Origin: Solirubrobacterales bacterium
GTDB lineage: Bacteria; Actinomycetota; Thermoleophilia; Solirubrobacterales; Solirubrobacteraceae
NCBI GenBank assembly: GCA_013815355.1
Contig: JACDGG010000013.1
Location: forward strand, 1 to 33,849
Length of the DNA stretch: 33,849 bases
Direction of reading: 5' to 3'
The notes beneath the pieces are model-generated. The model searched no databases. It was not told where the DNA came from and saw nothing but the letters and a program-made list of their open reading frames with translations. The translations under genes and the position numbers were made by a program. Below are positions 7,372 through 15,454 of this stretch, piece by piece; within the stretch, counting starts at the first letter, position 1; every line of letters starts with the position of its first letter.

Positions 7372-8298
7372 GTGACTCACGACCACGCGGCGCACGCTCA
7401 CGGCCACGGAAGCGCCGACGCCGGGCGGCTTGCCATCGCGCTCGCGCTGATCGTGGCGTTCATGGCCGTCGAGGTCACCGTCGGCGTGATCGCGCATTCG
7501 CTGGCGCTGCTCTCCGACGCCGGGCACATGCTCACCGACGCCAGCGCGATCGGCTTCTCGCTGCTCGCGCTGCGCCTCGCTGCAAGGCCTGCCCGCGGGG
7601 CGATGACGTTCGGCTTCAGGCGCGCGGAGATCCTCTCCGCGCAGGCCAACGGCGTGACGCTGCTCGTGCTCGCGGCGTTCATCGTCTATGAGGCGATCCG
7701 GCGCCTGTTCGACCCGCCGCACGTCCACGGCGGCCTGATCCTCGCCGTGGCACTGGCCGGCGTGGTCGTGAACCTCACGGTGATCCTCGTGCTCTCCGGC
7801 GCGAACCGCGAGAGCCTCAACATCGAGGGCAGCTACCAGCACATCCTCACCGACCTGTTCGGCTTCATCGGCACCGCGATCGCGGCCGTCGTGATAATCA
7901 CGACCGGCTTCCAGCGCGCGGACCCGCTCGTCTCGCTGCTCGTCGCGGCGCTGATGATCCGCTCCGGCGTCGCGCTCGTGAAGGCCTCGGGGCGGATCTT
8001 CCTGGAGGCCGCTCCCGAGGATCTCGATCCGCAGGCGATCGGCCGTGCGCTTGTCGCGCAGGAGGGCGTCGTCGAGGTGCACGATCTGCATGTGTGGGAG
8101 GTCTCAAGCGGCTTTCCGGCGCTCTCCGCGCATGTGCTCGTCGGCGCCGAGTGCGACTGCCACGCGGCGCGGCGCGCGATGGAGCGGCTGCTGCGCGAGC
8201 GCTTCGCGCTCGATCACACGACGCTGCAGGTCGACCACGCGGTCACCGAGCTGCTCGAGATCGCGCCCGCGCCCGCACCCGCCCAGGCGCGTAGGTAG
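7372..8298 (+). CDS. Zinc-type cation diffusion facilitator (CzcD/ZitB-like)
   Basis: A 308-residue CDF with a His-rich N terminus (THDHAAHAHGHG), six TM helices and the zinc-type sites HMLTD (H52/D56, TM2) and HILTD (H157/D161, TM5). The cytoplasmic domain ends with LDHTTLQVDH, the regulatory metal-binding tail of CzcD-type proteins, preceded by an ECDCH motif. It should export Zn(II), possibly Co or Cd, in exchange for protons. GTG 7372 is preferred over GTG 7369: TATCGT ends exactly six bases before it, fitting the leaderless pattern seen across this window. Only 71 bp separates it from the divergent three-domain CDF. Confidence 0.92.
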   Translation: MTHDHAAHAHGHGSADAGRLAIALALIVAFMAVEVTVGVIAHSLALLSDAGHMLTDASAIGFSLLALRLAARPARGAMTFGFRRAEILSAQANGVTLLVLAAFIVYEAIRRLFDPPHVHGGLILAVALAGVVVNLTVILVLSGANRESLNIEGSYQHILTDLFGFIGTAIAAVVIITTGFQRADPLVSLLVAALMIRSGVALVKASGRIFLEAAPEDLDPQAIGRALVAQEGVVEVHDLHVWEVSSGFPALSAHVLVGAECDCHAARRAMERLLRERFALDHTTLQVDHAVTELLEIAPAPAPAQARR

Positions 8299-8313
8299 CG
8301 ATACGCGCGCTCA

Positions 8314-8335
8314 GCGCCCGATCGTGCCGGGGCGC
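8314..8335. terminator. Possible bidirectional terminator hairpin
   Basis: GCGCCC (8314-8319) and GGGCGC (8330-8335) form a 6-bp stem with a 10-nt loop in the 49-bp gap between the convergent CDF and SDR genes. There is no U-tract, so the call rests on position and stem only. Confidence 0.3.
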
Positions 8336-8347
8336 GTCGGGCCTCGC

Positions 8348-9094
8348 TCAGGCGCCCTGGCCGCTCGGGCGCACGAGCACCTCGTTGATGCTCACGTTCG
8401 GCGGCTGGGAGATCGCGTAGAGGATCGCCCGCGCGATGTCCTCGGCGTCCAGCGGGGTCACGCCGGCGAAGCGCTTGGCCATCTGTTCGAGCACCTGCGG
8501 GCGGTTGTGGCCCGGCAGCTCGGTCGCGACGGCCCCGGGCTCGATCGTGGTCACGCGCACACCGATCGCGACACCCTCCTGGCGTAGCGACTCAGAGAAG
8601 GCGCCGACGCCGAACTTCGTGAGGTTGTAGACGCCGGAGCCGGCGCGCGCCACGCGACCGGCGACGGAGCTGACGTTGACGATGTGCCCGGAGCCCTGCG
8701 CACGCATCAGCCCCAGCGCGGCGTGGGAGCAGTAGAGGACGCCGAACACGTTCGCGTGGATCATGCGCCGCCACTCCTCGGTGGGCGCGTTCTCGATCGG
8801 GCCGAGCAGCATCACGCCGGCGTTGTTGACGAGCACGTCCAGGCGCCCGAGCTCAGCGTGCGCCCGCGCCACAAATGCGCTCGCCTGCGCCTCCTCGCCG
8901 ACATCGGTCGGTATCGCGATCGCTCGGCCGCCTTCGGCCATGATCTGCTGGGCGAGACCCTCGATCCGCTCGCCTCGGCGTGCGCCGAGCGCCACGGCAG
9001 CGCCCGCGTGCGCGCACGCGAGCGCGGTGGCCTCGCCGATACCGGAGGAGGCGCCGGTAACGGCGACCACCTGTCCTGAGAGGTCGATGTCCAT
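8348..9094 (-). CDS. Short-chain dehydrogenase/reductase (classical SDR)
   Basis: A 248-residue NAD(P)-dependent oxidoreductase with a complete classical SDR signature: TGASSGIG (13-20) in the dinucleotide loop, NNAG (90-93), Ser142-Ser143, and the catalytic Y156-x3-K160 (YNLTK). ARR at 38-40 after the second strand suggests preference for NADP. Substrate cannot be read from the sequence. The EPGAVATEL segment and the C-terminal 'NVSINEVLVRPSGQ' are typical of YdfG-like members. TAAGCT lies six bases before ATG 9094, predicting a leaderless transcript. It stands alone, convergent with the zinc CDF. Confidence 0.92.
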   Translation of the reverse strand: MDIDLSGQVVAVTGASSGIGEATALACAHAGAAVALGARRGERIEGLAQQIMAEGGRAIAIPTDVGEEAQASAFVARAHAELGRLDVLVNNAGVMLLGPIENAPTEEWRRMIHANVFGVLYCSHAALGLMRAQGSGHIVNVSSVAGRVARAGSGVYNLTKFGVGAFSESLRQEGVAIGVRVTTIEPGAVATELPGHNRPQVLEQMAKRFAGVTPLDAEDIARAILYAISQPPNVSINEVLVRPSGQGA

Positions 9095-9300
9095 TCGCCG
9101 AGCTTAGCTTCCCGCGCTCAGCGCCATGGTGGCGCCTGTCGATAGGGCACGAGCGCCTCGAAATCGCACTTTTCCCCGGATTCTCGGGATTCTCGGGTTT
9201 TAGCTCGAGCCCAGGTGGGCATTCTCAATCTGGAGCGACAGGCAGGTGAGCGCCCAAGCGACGTCGAACGAGCACCGAGAAGCCGCCCCGAAGAAGATAA

Positions 9301-9329
9301 TTGACAACGCAACTATCGAGGCGTATAAT
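9301..9329 (+). promoter_or_regulatory. Full-consensus sigma-70 promoter of the sigma factor gene
   Basis: TTGACA (9301-9306) and TATAAT (9324-9329) with exactly 17 bp between them, followed by a short leader and GAAGGA (9353-9358) five bases before ATG 9364. The TTG of the -35 box is in frame with the gene and could be miscalled as its start. The surrounding DNA is more AT-rich than the rest of the window. Confidence 0.9.
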
Positions 9330-9363
9330 TCCGACTCCAAGCATCGGATTACGAAGGACGCCC

Positions 9364-10332
9364 ATGTCAGACTCCCCCGCAGACACCACACTAACGCTCG
9401 ATTCGTCTACTGCCCAGCCAGAGGGCGAGACGAACACTGAGGAGACAGTCGCTTCCCCAGAGCGGCTGGACAGCCCGATCGAGCGCATCGACCTCAGCGC
9501 AGCCGACACATTCATCCCCGAGGCGGTCGACCAGCTGCTGGCCCACTCGCGCCGCTACCCCCTACTCACCCCCGCAGAAGAGATCGACCTGGCCAAGCGC
9601 ATCGAGCGTGGCGATCTCCACGCCAAGGAACTGCTCGTCAACTCCAACTTGCGGCTCGTCGCCTCCAACGCGCGCCGCTACCAGAACCAGGGCCTGCCGC
9701 TCGGCGATCTCGTCCAAGAGGGCATGCTCGGGCTGATCCGCGCCAGCGAGAAGTTCGACTGGCGCAAGGGCTTCCGCTTCTCCACCTACGCGACGCTCTG
9801 GATTCGCCAGGCGATCCAGCGAGGCCTGGAGAACTCCGGACGCACGATCCGCCTGCCCGTCCACGTCGCCCAGCGCTCGCGCAAGGTCGGCCGCGTCGAG
9901 CGTGAGCTGTCCGTGCGCCTCGGTCGTGAGCCCACGCTCGAGGAGCTCGCCGAGGAGACCGGGCTGCCGATCGAGCAGGTGGAAGAGGTACGCCACCAGC
10001 GCGCGGCGCTCGTCAGCCTCGACCAGCAGATCGGCGAAGACGGCGACACCGCCCTCGGCGATCTGCTCCCCTCCGACGCCGAGGTGCCGGAGGAGACGGC
10101 CTGGGACAACGAGCGCGAGCGGATCGTCCACGAGGCGATCTCGCAGCTACCCGAAACCGAGCGAAAGGTGCTGACGCTGCGCTTCGGCACCGGCCGCGAG
10201 GAGCCCCAGACACTGACCGCTATCGGTAAGCGCCTCGGCTTCTCCGCCGAGCGAGCCTCACAGCTCGAGCAGCGCGCATTGAAGAAGCTCGCGGAGTCGC
10301 CGGAGCTGGCGGCACTGCGCGAGGCCGCCTAA
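9364..10332 (+). CDS. RNA polymerase sigma factor, sigma-70 family (RpoD/SigA-like)
   Basis: A 322-residue sigma factor. After an acidic, Ser/Thr-rich N terminus (1-50) come a region 1.2-like segment (PLLTPAEEIDLAKRIERGD, 66-84), region 2 (about 85-170, with the -10 recognition helix FRFSTYATLWIRQAIQRGLE), region 3 (about 170-245) and region 4 with the -35 HTH (about 282-305). Compared with the housekeeping factor, which reads FSTYATWWIRQAI and DQARTIRIPVH, this one has FSTYATLWIRQAI and NSGRTIRLPVH and lacks the long region 1.1. That suggests a group 2 (non-essential, RpoD-related) factor. ATG 9364 has a good SD (GAAGGA). The consensus promoter predicts strong transcription by the housekeeping holoenzyme. 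Confidence 0.92.
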   Translation: MSDSPADTTLTLDSSTAQPEGETNTEETVASPERLDSPIERIDLSAADTFIPEAVDQLLAHSRRYPLLTPAEEIDLAKRIERGDLHAKELLVNSNLRLVASNARRYQNQGLPLGDLVQEGMLGLIRASEKFDWRKGFRFSTYATLWIRQAIQRGLENSGRTIRLPVHVAQRSRKVGRVERELSVRLGREPTLEELAEETGLPIEQVEEVRHQRAALVSLDQQIGEDGDTALGDLLPSDAEVPEETAWDNERERIVHEAISQLPETERKVLTLRFGTGREEPQTLTAIGKRLGFSAERASQLEQRALKKLAESPELAALREAA

Positions 10333-10340
10333 ACCCACCG

Positions 10341-10392
10341 ACGACCGAGGGCGCTGCTGGACGATCTTTGATCGGCCAGCGTCCTCGGTCGT
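10341..10392 (+). terminator. Terminator hairpin after the sigma factor gene
   Basis: ACGACCGAGG (10341-10350) pairs perfectly with CCTCGGTCGT (10383-10392); inside, CTGG (10357-10360) pairs with CCAG (10376-10379) and GATC with GATC around a TTT loop. A T-rich stretch (TCGTGTTCCTTT) follows. It starts nine bases after the stop codon. Confidence 0.8.
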
Positions 10393-10452
10393 TCGTGTTC
10401 CTTTGCTGACTCGCGTTTGGACCGGACGCGAGCGCTAGCCTCGCAAACACCG

Positions 10453-11154
10453 ATGTCCGCCTTCTCGCTCGAGGACCCGCGCTTGGATAACCCCGTGTAC
10501 GCGGCCTTGTCGGACACGCACGCGCGGTTCGCGCAGCGCAGCGGACGCGTGCTTCGATACCTCCCCGATATCGCGCCGTTCCTCGCGCTGCCCGACGATG
10601 CCGCGAGTGCCGACTGGCGCGACACGGTCGAGCTGATCGGGCCGGGGACGATCGCCGCGACGATGTACGACGGCTCCCCCCTTCCCGAGGCGCTGCAGGT
10701 GAGTCTCAGCTTCGATCTCGTGCAGATGACCGGCGAGGATCTCACCGGGCGGAGTGATCCGCAGGCGGTCACGCTCGGCCTGGCGGACGTGCCGGAGATG
10801 CTCGATCTGGTCGGCCGAACCGAGCCGGGACCGTTTCTCGGGCGCACGATCGAGCTCGGCCGCTACATCGGCATCCGCAGCGACGGCGAGCTCGTCGCGA
10901 TGGCCGGCGAGCGCTTCCGCTTCGAGGGCTGGACGGAGATCAGTGCCGTGTGCACCGCTCCGGAGCTTCGCGGCCACGGACTCGCCTCACGGCTGATCGC
11001 CACGCTTCTCGCCGATATCGACGAGCGCTCCGAGCGCGTCTTCCTGCACGTCCTCGCGAGCAACACCGCCGCGATCCGCCTGTATGAGGAGCTCGGCTTT
11101 CGCGTCCGGCGCGAGCGAACGATCGCCGTGCTCGCGCGCAGGACAGGCGACTGA
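10453..11154 (+). CDS. GNAT-family N-acetyltransferase (FR47-like)
   Basis: A 233-residue protein whose C-terminal half is a GNAT fold. Motif A reads VCTAPELRGHGLASRLIATL, with the R-G-H-G-L-A pyrophosphate loop for acetyl-CoA, and motif B is NTAAIRLYEELGF. The N-terminal ~100 residues form a less conserved first domain, as in FR47-like members. The acceptor substrate is unknown. ATG 10453 is chosen over the upstream in-frame TTG 10417, because the residues before it are not family-like and TAGCCT at 10436-10441 would put the transcription start only a few bases upstream. It is isolated from the sigma gene by a terminator. Confidence 0.85.
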   Translation: MSAFSLEDPRLDNPVYAALSDTHARFAQRSGRVLRYLPDIAPFLALPDDAASADWRDTVELIGPGTIAATMYDGSPLPEALQVSLSFDLVQMTGEDLTGRSDPQAVTLGLADVPEMLDLVGRTEPGPFLGRTIELGRYIGIRSDGELVAMAGERFRFEGWTEISAVCTAPELRGHGLASRLIATLLADIDERSERVFLHVLASNTAAIRLYEELGFRVRRERTIAVLARRTGD

Positions 11155-11239
11155 CCAGCCCGCGTCTCTGCTGCTCTCCGTCCCGCTCCGCCCGCGTCCG
11201 TCGGAGCAGGGGAAATGCCGCCACAGCTGCGATCCAAGG

Positions 11240-11270
11240 CTTGACCAAGCTTGGCCAAGCATGCTACTTT
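11240..11270 (+). promoter_or_regulatory. Promoter and tandem operator of the toxin-antitoxin operon
   Basis: CTTGACCAAG (11240-11249) and CTTGGCCAAG (11250-11259) are abutting copies of a 10-bp palindrome (the second is perfect), one helical turn apart. They overlap the -35 TTGACC (11241-11246); TACTTT (11265-11270) is the -10, 18 bp on and seven bases before ATG 11278. This fits autorepression by the Phd-type antitoxin, as known for such operons; the binding itself is inferred. Confidence 0.7.
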
Positions 11271-11277
11271 CCGGGAA

Positions 11278-11544
11278 ATGCGCGTCAACGTCGGCCAGGC
11301 CAAGACGGACCTCTCGCGCCTGCTCGCGCGAGTCGAGGCGGGCGAAGAGGTCGAGATCGCGCGCAACGGCATCCCGGTCGCGCGCCTCGTGCGCGTCGAG
11401 CCGCAGATGAGCCCAGGCGAGCGGTTCGTGGCGAGCAGTGGTGCGCTGGCGGGCAAGCTGTGGACCGCGAAGGACTTCGAGTTCAGCGAGCAGGAACTGG
11501 ATGAGATGTACGCCGAATGGGACGAGGAGGACAAGCTTCTGTGA
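11278..11544 (+). CDS. Phd/YefM-family antitoxin
   Basis: An 88-residue antitoxin. Residues 1-45 form the DNA-binding and dimerisation domain (MRVNVGQAKTDLSRLLARVE, then GEEVEIARNGIPVARLVRV), the classic Phd pattern. The C-terminal half (FEFSEQELDEMYAEWDEEDK) is acidic and should wrap round and block the PIN toxin. It should neutralise the toxin and repress its own operon through the tandem palindromes just upstream. The ATG is seven bases after the -10, so the message is probably leaderless. The stop overlaps the toxin GTG by four bases (GTGA), the usual antitoxin-first, coupled arrangement. Confidence 0.9.
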   Translation: MRVNVGQAKTDLSRLLARVEAGEEVEIARNGIPVARLVRVEPQMSPGERFVASSGALAGKLWTAKDFEFSEQELDEMYAEWDEEDKLL

Positions 11545-11921
11545 GGCTGCTGCTCGATACCAACATCGTGATCTGGCAGCTGGAGGGCGAGCTGAACCGG
11601 TTCGGCGCCGCCCTGGAGACTCTGAAAGCCGCCGAGGAGATATTCGTCAGTGCGATCTCCTTCGTCGAGATCGCCGTCAAGGCCTCGGTCGGAAAGCTGC
11701 GTCTCTCCGAGGACCTGCACGAGCGGGTGCTGGAGAGTGGAGCGCGGATTCTCAACGTCGCCCCCGAGCACGGGCTTGGGATCGCAGAGCTGCCCCTGCA
11801 CCACCGCGACCCCTTCGACCGCCTGCTGATCTCACAGGCCCGCCGCGAGAGGCTCACGATCCTCACCTCCGACGCGCACTTCGCCGCATACGACGTCCCC
11901 GTTCTGTTCGCCTCGGCCTGA
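11541..11921 (+). CDS. PIN-domain ribonuclease toxin (VapC-like)
   Basis: A 126-residue PIN domain with the acidic Mg-binding set in order: D6 (LLLDTN), E43 (SFVEIAVK), D90 (HHRDPFDRLL) and D111 (LTSDAHF). PIN toxins cleave RNA, often tRNA or rRNA, when freed from the antitoxin. GTG 11541 overlaps the antitoxin stop and is preceded by GAGGAGGA (11524-11531). The longer in-frame start at 11517 would overlap the antitoxin more and lacks a site. The protein belongs to the PIN branch that pairs with Phd-type rather than VapB-type antitoxins. All acidic residues are present, so it is likely active. Confidence 0.9.
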   Translation: MRLLLDTNIVIWQLEGELNRFGAALETLKAAEEIFVSAISFVEIAVKASVGKLRLSEDLHERVLESGARILNVAPEHGLGIAELPLHHRDPFDRLLISQARRERLTILTSDAHFAAYDVPVLFASA

Positions 11922-11975
11922 GCGGCTCGCTTCACGAGCCCAGCCGGGCGCGATGCCTGGGGCAATCAGGCTCGC

Positions 11976-12752
11976 TCAGATGCTTTCCTGCCATTTGCCG
12001 AGCGGGAGTGTCTTCGATGCCCAGCTGTTGAGGATCGTGAACTCGCCCGTCACGATCAGCACGCCGAGCACGATCATCACCGCTCCGCCGACGCCGATGA
12101 TGACCGGGAAGTGGCGCTTGACGATCGCCAGCGCCGTGGTCATGCGCTCGAACGCCAGCGCGATCAGCAGGAAGGGGATCGCGAGGCCCAGCGAGTAGAA
12201 CGCCAGCAGCAGCGCGCCGTGCGCCGCCGAGTTGGAGATCGCTGCCTGGGTGAGGATCGCGCCGAGCGTGATGCTCGTGCACGGCGTCCACGCGATCGCA
12301 AACGCCGCCCCCGCCACCAGCGGGCCGCCGCGCCCGGCGAGTCGCAAGAGGCCCTCGGAGTGCCACTCGCGGTTGAACATGGCCACGAACGGCGTCGCCA
12401 GGAAGATCAGGCCCATCGCGATGATCGCCACGCCGCCGGCCTGCTGGAGGAGGTGTTTGTGGGAGTTGAGGCTCGAGCCGATCACCGTCGCGCTCATCCC
12501 CAGCAGGATGAAGATCGCCGAGAAGCTCGCGATGAACAGCAGGCTCGGCACGAGCACCCTGCGCGCCCCCACCCCATCCTTGAGGTCGGCCGGCGACACG
12601 CCGATCACCGTCGAGAGATAGCCGGGGACGAGCGGCAGTACGCACGGCGAGAGGAACGACACGAGGCCCGCGGCGACGGCCAGGGGGATGCCGACGCCGG
12701 TCGCCGTGTCCGAGGTCCCCAATAGCGCGATCGAGTGCATGCTCGCGCTCAC
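11976..12752 (-). CDS. ccdA: CcdA-type thiol-disulfide membrane transporter
   Basis: A 258-residue membrane protein with about six TM helices and the two conserved cysteines of the family: C37 in VSFLSPCVLPLVPGY (TM1) and C158 in AIAWTPCTS (TM4). CcdA moves reducing equivalents from cytoplasmic thioredoxin to extracytoplasmic thiol proteins, for cytochrome c maturation or other disulfide reduction. No ResB/ResC or thioredoxin-like partner is in the window. The start is taken as GTG 12752, overlapping the YceH stop (GTGA); ATG 12740 would give a slightly shorter N terminus and cannot be excluded. Confidence 0.88.
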   Translation of the reverse strand: MSASMHSIALLGTSDTATGVGIPLAVAAGLVSFLSPCVLPLVPGYLSTVIGVSPADLKDGVGARRVLVPSLLFIASFSAIFILLGMSATVIGSSLNSHKHLLQQAGGVAIIAMGLIFLATPFVAMFNREWHSEGLLRLAGRGGPLVAGAAFAIAWTPCTSITLGAILTQAAISNSAAHGALLLAFYSLGLAIPFLLIALAFERMTTALAIVKRHFPVIIGVGGAVMIVLGVLIVTGEFTILNSWASKTLPLGKWQESI

Positions 12753-13462
12753 CCCTGCCCCATCCGCTGCTCGGGGCCGCGCTCGCGCGTGGAGCGGAGC
12801 TCCGCTACTTCCCGCTCCAGGCGCGCGACGCGCTCGGTGAGAGCCTGCAGCTCGTTTGCTGCGGGTGCCGCCCGGGCAGGCTCGTGCGTGGCGGGCCGCT
12901 GGCGCTCTGGAGCGTTCAGCGCCGTGCTCGCGGGCGCATCGGCCTCGTCCTTCTGCAGCAGCTGCTCGTAGCGCTCCTCCTTCTGGCCTGGACGGCGCGC
13001 CAGGCGCGCCACGAGACCGCGTTCGATCATCCGCTCGAGCGTCTCCTGCAGGTCGGCCAGCTCGGCGAAGCGGTGCATCCGCTCCGTGCGCTGCTTCAGC
13101 TCTCCGGGCGTCTGTGAGCCCCGCAGCATCAGCACGCAGAGGATCGCCTGCTCGGCAGGCTGCATCGGCAGGGCCTCGGCGAGCAGGTGGCGATGCTTGG
13201 CGGCACGGCTGCCCGCGCCGCTTGCCAGGCGCGTCAGGCCGCGGCGCTCGAGCCGGTGCAGCCCGTCGCGGATCGCGGCCTCGTCGTAGTCCACCACTGG
13301 GTCGCGGTTGGTGCTCTGGTTGCAGGCCAGTCGCAGCGCGTTGAGCGAGAGCGGATAGGCATCCGGCGTCGTGCGCTGCTTTTCGAGCAGGCAGCCGAGC
13401 ACGCGGATCTCCACCGCACCGAGGCCGGAGACAGGAGCTGCGATGCGGGTTTGCGTGGTCAT
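12749..13462 (-). CDS. YceH/DUF480-family winged-helix protein
   Basis: A 237-residue protein. It opens with VEIRVLGCLLEKQRTTPDAY and LSLNALRLACNQSTNRDPVV, the unmistakable DUF480 signature, followed by the second winged helix (AILCVLMLRGSQTPGELKQR). The C-terminal 60 residues are a low-complexity linker and a coiled coil (ELQALTERVARLEREVAELR), which suggests oligomerisation. The molecular role of YceH is not established; two winged helices suggest nucleic-acid binding. It overlaps the downstream ccdA start by four bases, so the two are cotranscribed and coupled, an association with no known explanation. Confidence 0.9.
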   Translation of the reverse strand: MTTQTRIAAPVSGLGAVEIRVLGCLLEKQRTTPDAYPLSLNALRLACNQSTNRDPVVDYDEAAIRDGLHRLERRGLTRLASGAGSRAAKHRHLLAEALPMQPAEQAILCVLMLRGSQTPGELKQRTERMHRFAELADLQETLERMIERGLVARLARRPGQKEERYEQLLQKDEADAPASTALNAPERQRPATHEPARAAPAANELQALTERVARLEREVAELRSTRERGPEQRMGQG

Positions 13463-13591
13463 GATGCGTGCAGGTGCGCAGCCGTCAACCCGGCGTTCGT
13501 GCGAAGGCTGGCCTGTTGGCTCGTTTCACGGCACCCCAAGCGTACCCACGCGCGCCGCGATCGCGCTCGTGCGCGGCGATAAGGTCTTTTC

Positions 13592-15454
13592 GTGAGCTCT
13601 GGACCATTCGCGCAGGGGCGCTCGGGTGAGGGTCGCCATTCCCCGCCGCGCGAGCTGCGCCCCGAGGAGATCCCCTCCACCCCGGTCTCGCTGCGGCGCA
13701 TCGGGCGGCTGTTCGGCCCCTACCGGGCACGTCTCGGGGTGCTGCTCGGGCTGATCTTCCTGGCGGCCGGACTCGGCGTGATCAGCCCGTTCCTGCTGCG
13801 CGGCGTGCTCGACACCGCCTACCCGCACAAGGATACGACGCTCTTGGCCGAGCTCGTGCTGGGGATGATCGCGCTGTCTGTGATCACGAGCGTGATCGGC
13901 GTGGCGCAGACCTGGATCTCAAATCAGGTCGGCCAGCGCGTGATGCACGACCTGCGCGCCGCCGTCTACTCGCATCTACAGCGGATGTCGCTGGCGTTCT
14001 TCACGCACACGCGCACCGGTGAGGTGCAGTCGCGCATCGCCAACGACATCGGCGGCGTCGATAGCGTCGTGACCTCGACGGCCACCTCGATCGTCCAGAA
14101 CGTCACGACGGTCGTGGCGGTGGTGATCGCGATGTTCCTGCTCGACTGGCGCCTGGCCGCCTTCTCGCTCGTGCTGCTGCCGTTCTTCGTGTGGCTCACG
14201 CGGCGCGTCGGCGAGGAGCGCCGGCGCATCCAATCGGTGCGCCAGAGCCGCCTCGCGGACATGTCGACGCTCGTGGAGGAGTCGCTGTCGGTGTCGGGCA
14301 TCCTGCTCGGCAAGACGATGGGGCGCTCGCCGGAGCTCGTGCGGCGCTTCAGCGGCGAGTCCGGCGAGCTGGCCGACCTCGAGGTCAGGGCGCGCATGGC
14401 CGGGCGCTGGCGGATGGCCTCGGTGCAGCTGAGCTTCGCGATCATGCCCGCCGCCGTGTACTGGTTCGCCGGTGAGAACATCGCCGCGGGCGGACACTCG
14501 ATCTCGATCGGCACCGTGGTGGCGTTCACGACGCTTCAGACGCGCGTCTTCTTTCCGATCCAGTCGCTGCTGTCCGTGGGCCTTGAAGTGCAGACCTCGC
14601 TGGCGCTGTTTGGGCGCATCTTCGAGTACCTCGACCTGCCTGTGGACATCGTCGAGCGCCCGAACGCGCAGACGATGAGCGGCGTCCGCGGCGACGTGCG
14701 CCTGCAGGACGTGTGGTTTCGCTATGGCCCCGAGGCACCGTGGACGCTGCGCGAGATCGCCGCCGAGATACCGGCCGGCACGACCACCGCGCTCGTCGGC
14801 GAGACCGGCTCGGGCAAGACCACGCTCGCCTACCTCGTCGCGCGCCTGTATGAGCCCGAGCGCGGCTGCGTGAGCATCGACGGCGTCGACATCCGCGACG
14901 TCACGCTCGGCTCGCTGGCGGCGACGGTCGGGCTCGTCTCCCAGGAGACCTACCTGTTTCATGCCTCGATCGGCGAGAACCTGCGCTTCGCCTGTCCCGA
15001 GGCGAGCGATGAGGAGATAGAAGATGCGGCGCGCGCAGCTCAGATCCACGAGCTGATCGCATCACTGCCGGACGGCTATGACACCCCGGTCGGCGAGCGC
15101 GGCTATCGCTTCTCGGGCGGTGAGAAGCAGCGCATGGCAATCGCGCGCACCGTCCTTCGCAACCCGCCGGTGCTGATCCTCGACGAGGCGACCTCGGCGC
15201 TTGACAACGAGACCGAGCGCGCCGTGCAGCAGGCGCTCGATGAGCTCTCGCGCGGGCGCACGACGATCGCGATCGCGCACCGCCTCTCGACGATCCGCGA
15301 CGCCGATCAGATCCTCGTGCTCGACGCCGGTCGGATCACCGAGCGCGGCACCCACGAGGAGCTCGTCGCGCTGGGCGGGCGCTACGCGATGCTGCTCAGC
15401 GGCGCGCGGCTTGCAGAGGATGCCGAGGCCGGCGCCCCTGCCGCACTCGCCTGA
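13592..15454 (+). CDS. ABC exporter, fused permease-ATPase (MsbA/LmrA type)
   Basis: A 620-residue half-transporter that should work as a homodimer. The membrane domain (about 30-340) has six TM helices; the ATPase domain has Walker A GETGSGKTT (about 403), signature FSGGEKQRMAIART (about 507), Walker B VLILDEATSAL (about 527) and the H-loop AIAHRLST. Substrate could be a lipid, peptide or drug. GTG 13592 is chosen because TAAGGT (13580-13585) lies six bases before it. The last 73 bases overlap the convergent HD-GYP gene. It stands alone on the plus strand between minus-strand genes. Confidence 0.93.
   Translation: MSSGPFAQGRSGEGRHSPPRELRPEEIPSTPVSLRRIGRLFGPYRARLGVLLGLIFLAAGLGVISPFLLRGVLDTAYPHKDTTLLAELVLGMIALSVITSVIGVAQTWISNQVGQRVMHDLRAAVYSHLQRMSLAFFTHTRTGEVQSRIANDIGGVDSVVTSTATSIVQNVTTVVAVVIAMFLLDWRLAAFSLVLLPFFVWLTRRVGEERRRIQSVRQSRLADMSTLVEESLSVSGILLGKTMGRSPELVRRFSGESGELADLEVRARMAGRWRMASVQLSFAIMPAAVYWFAGENIAAGGHSISIGTVVAFTTLQTRVFFPIQSLLSVGLEVQTSLALFGRIFEYLDLPVDIVERPNAQTMSGVRGDVRLQDVWFRYGPEAPWTLREIAAEIPAGTTTALVGETGSGKTTLAYLVARLYEPERGCVSIDGVDIRDVTLGSLAATVGLVSQETYLFHASIGENLRFACPEASDEEIEDAARAAQIHELIASLPDGYDTPVGERGYRFSGGEKQRMAIARTVLRNPPVLILDEATSALDNETERAVQQALDELSRGRTTIAIAHRLSTIRDADQILVLDAGRITERGTHEELVALGGRYAMLLSGARLAEDAEAGAPAALA

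Noticed and set aside
8743-8754. CGAACACGTTCG inside the SDR gene as a second LexA box
   Set aside because: The arms are only 2 bases apart instead of 4, and it lies in the middle of a coding sequence.
9301-9363. TTG 9301 as start of the sigma factor
   Set aside because: This TTG is part of a perfect -35 box with TATAAT 17 bp on; ATG 9364 has an SD at the right distance.
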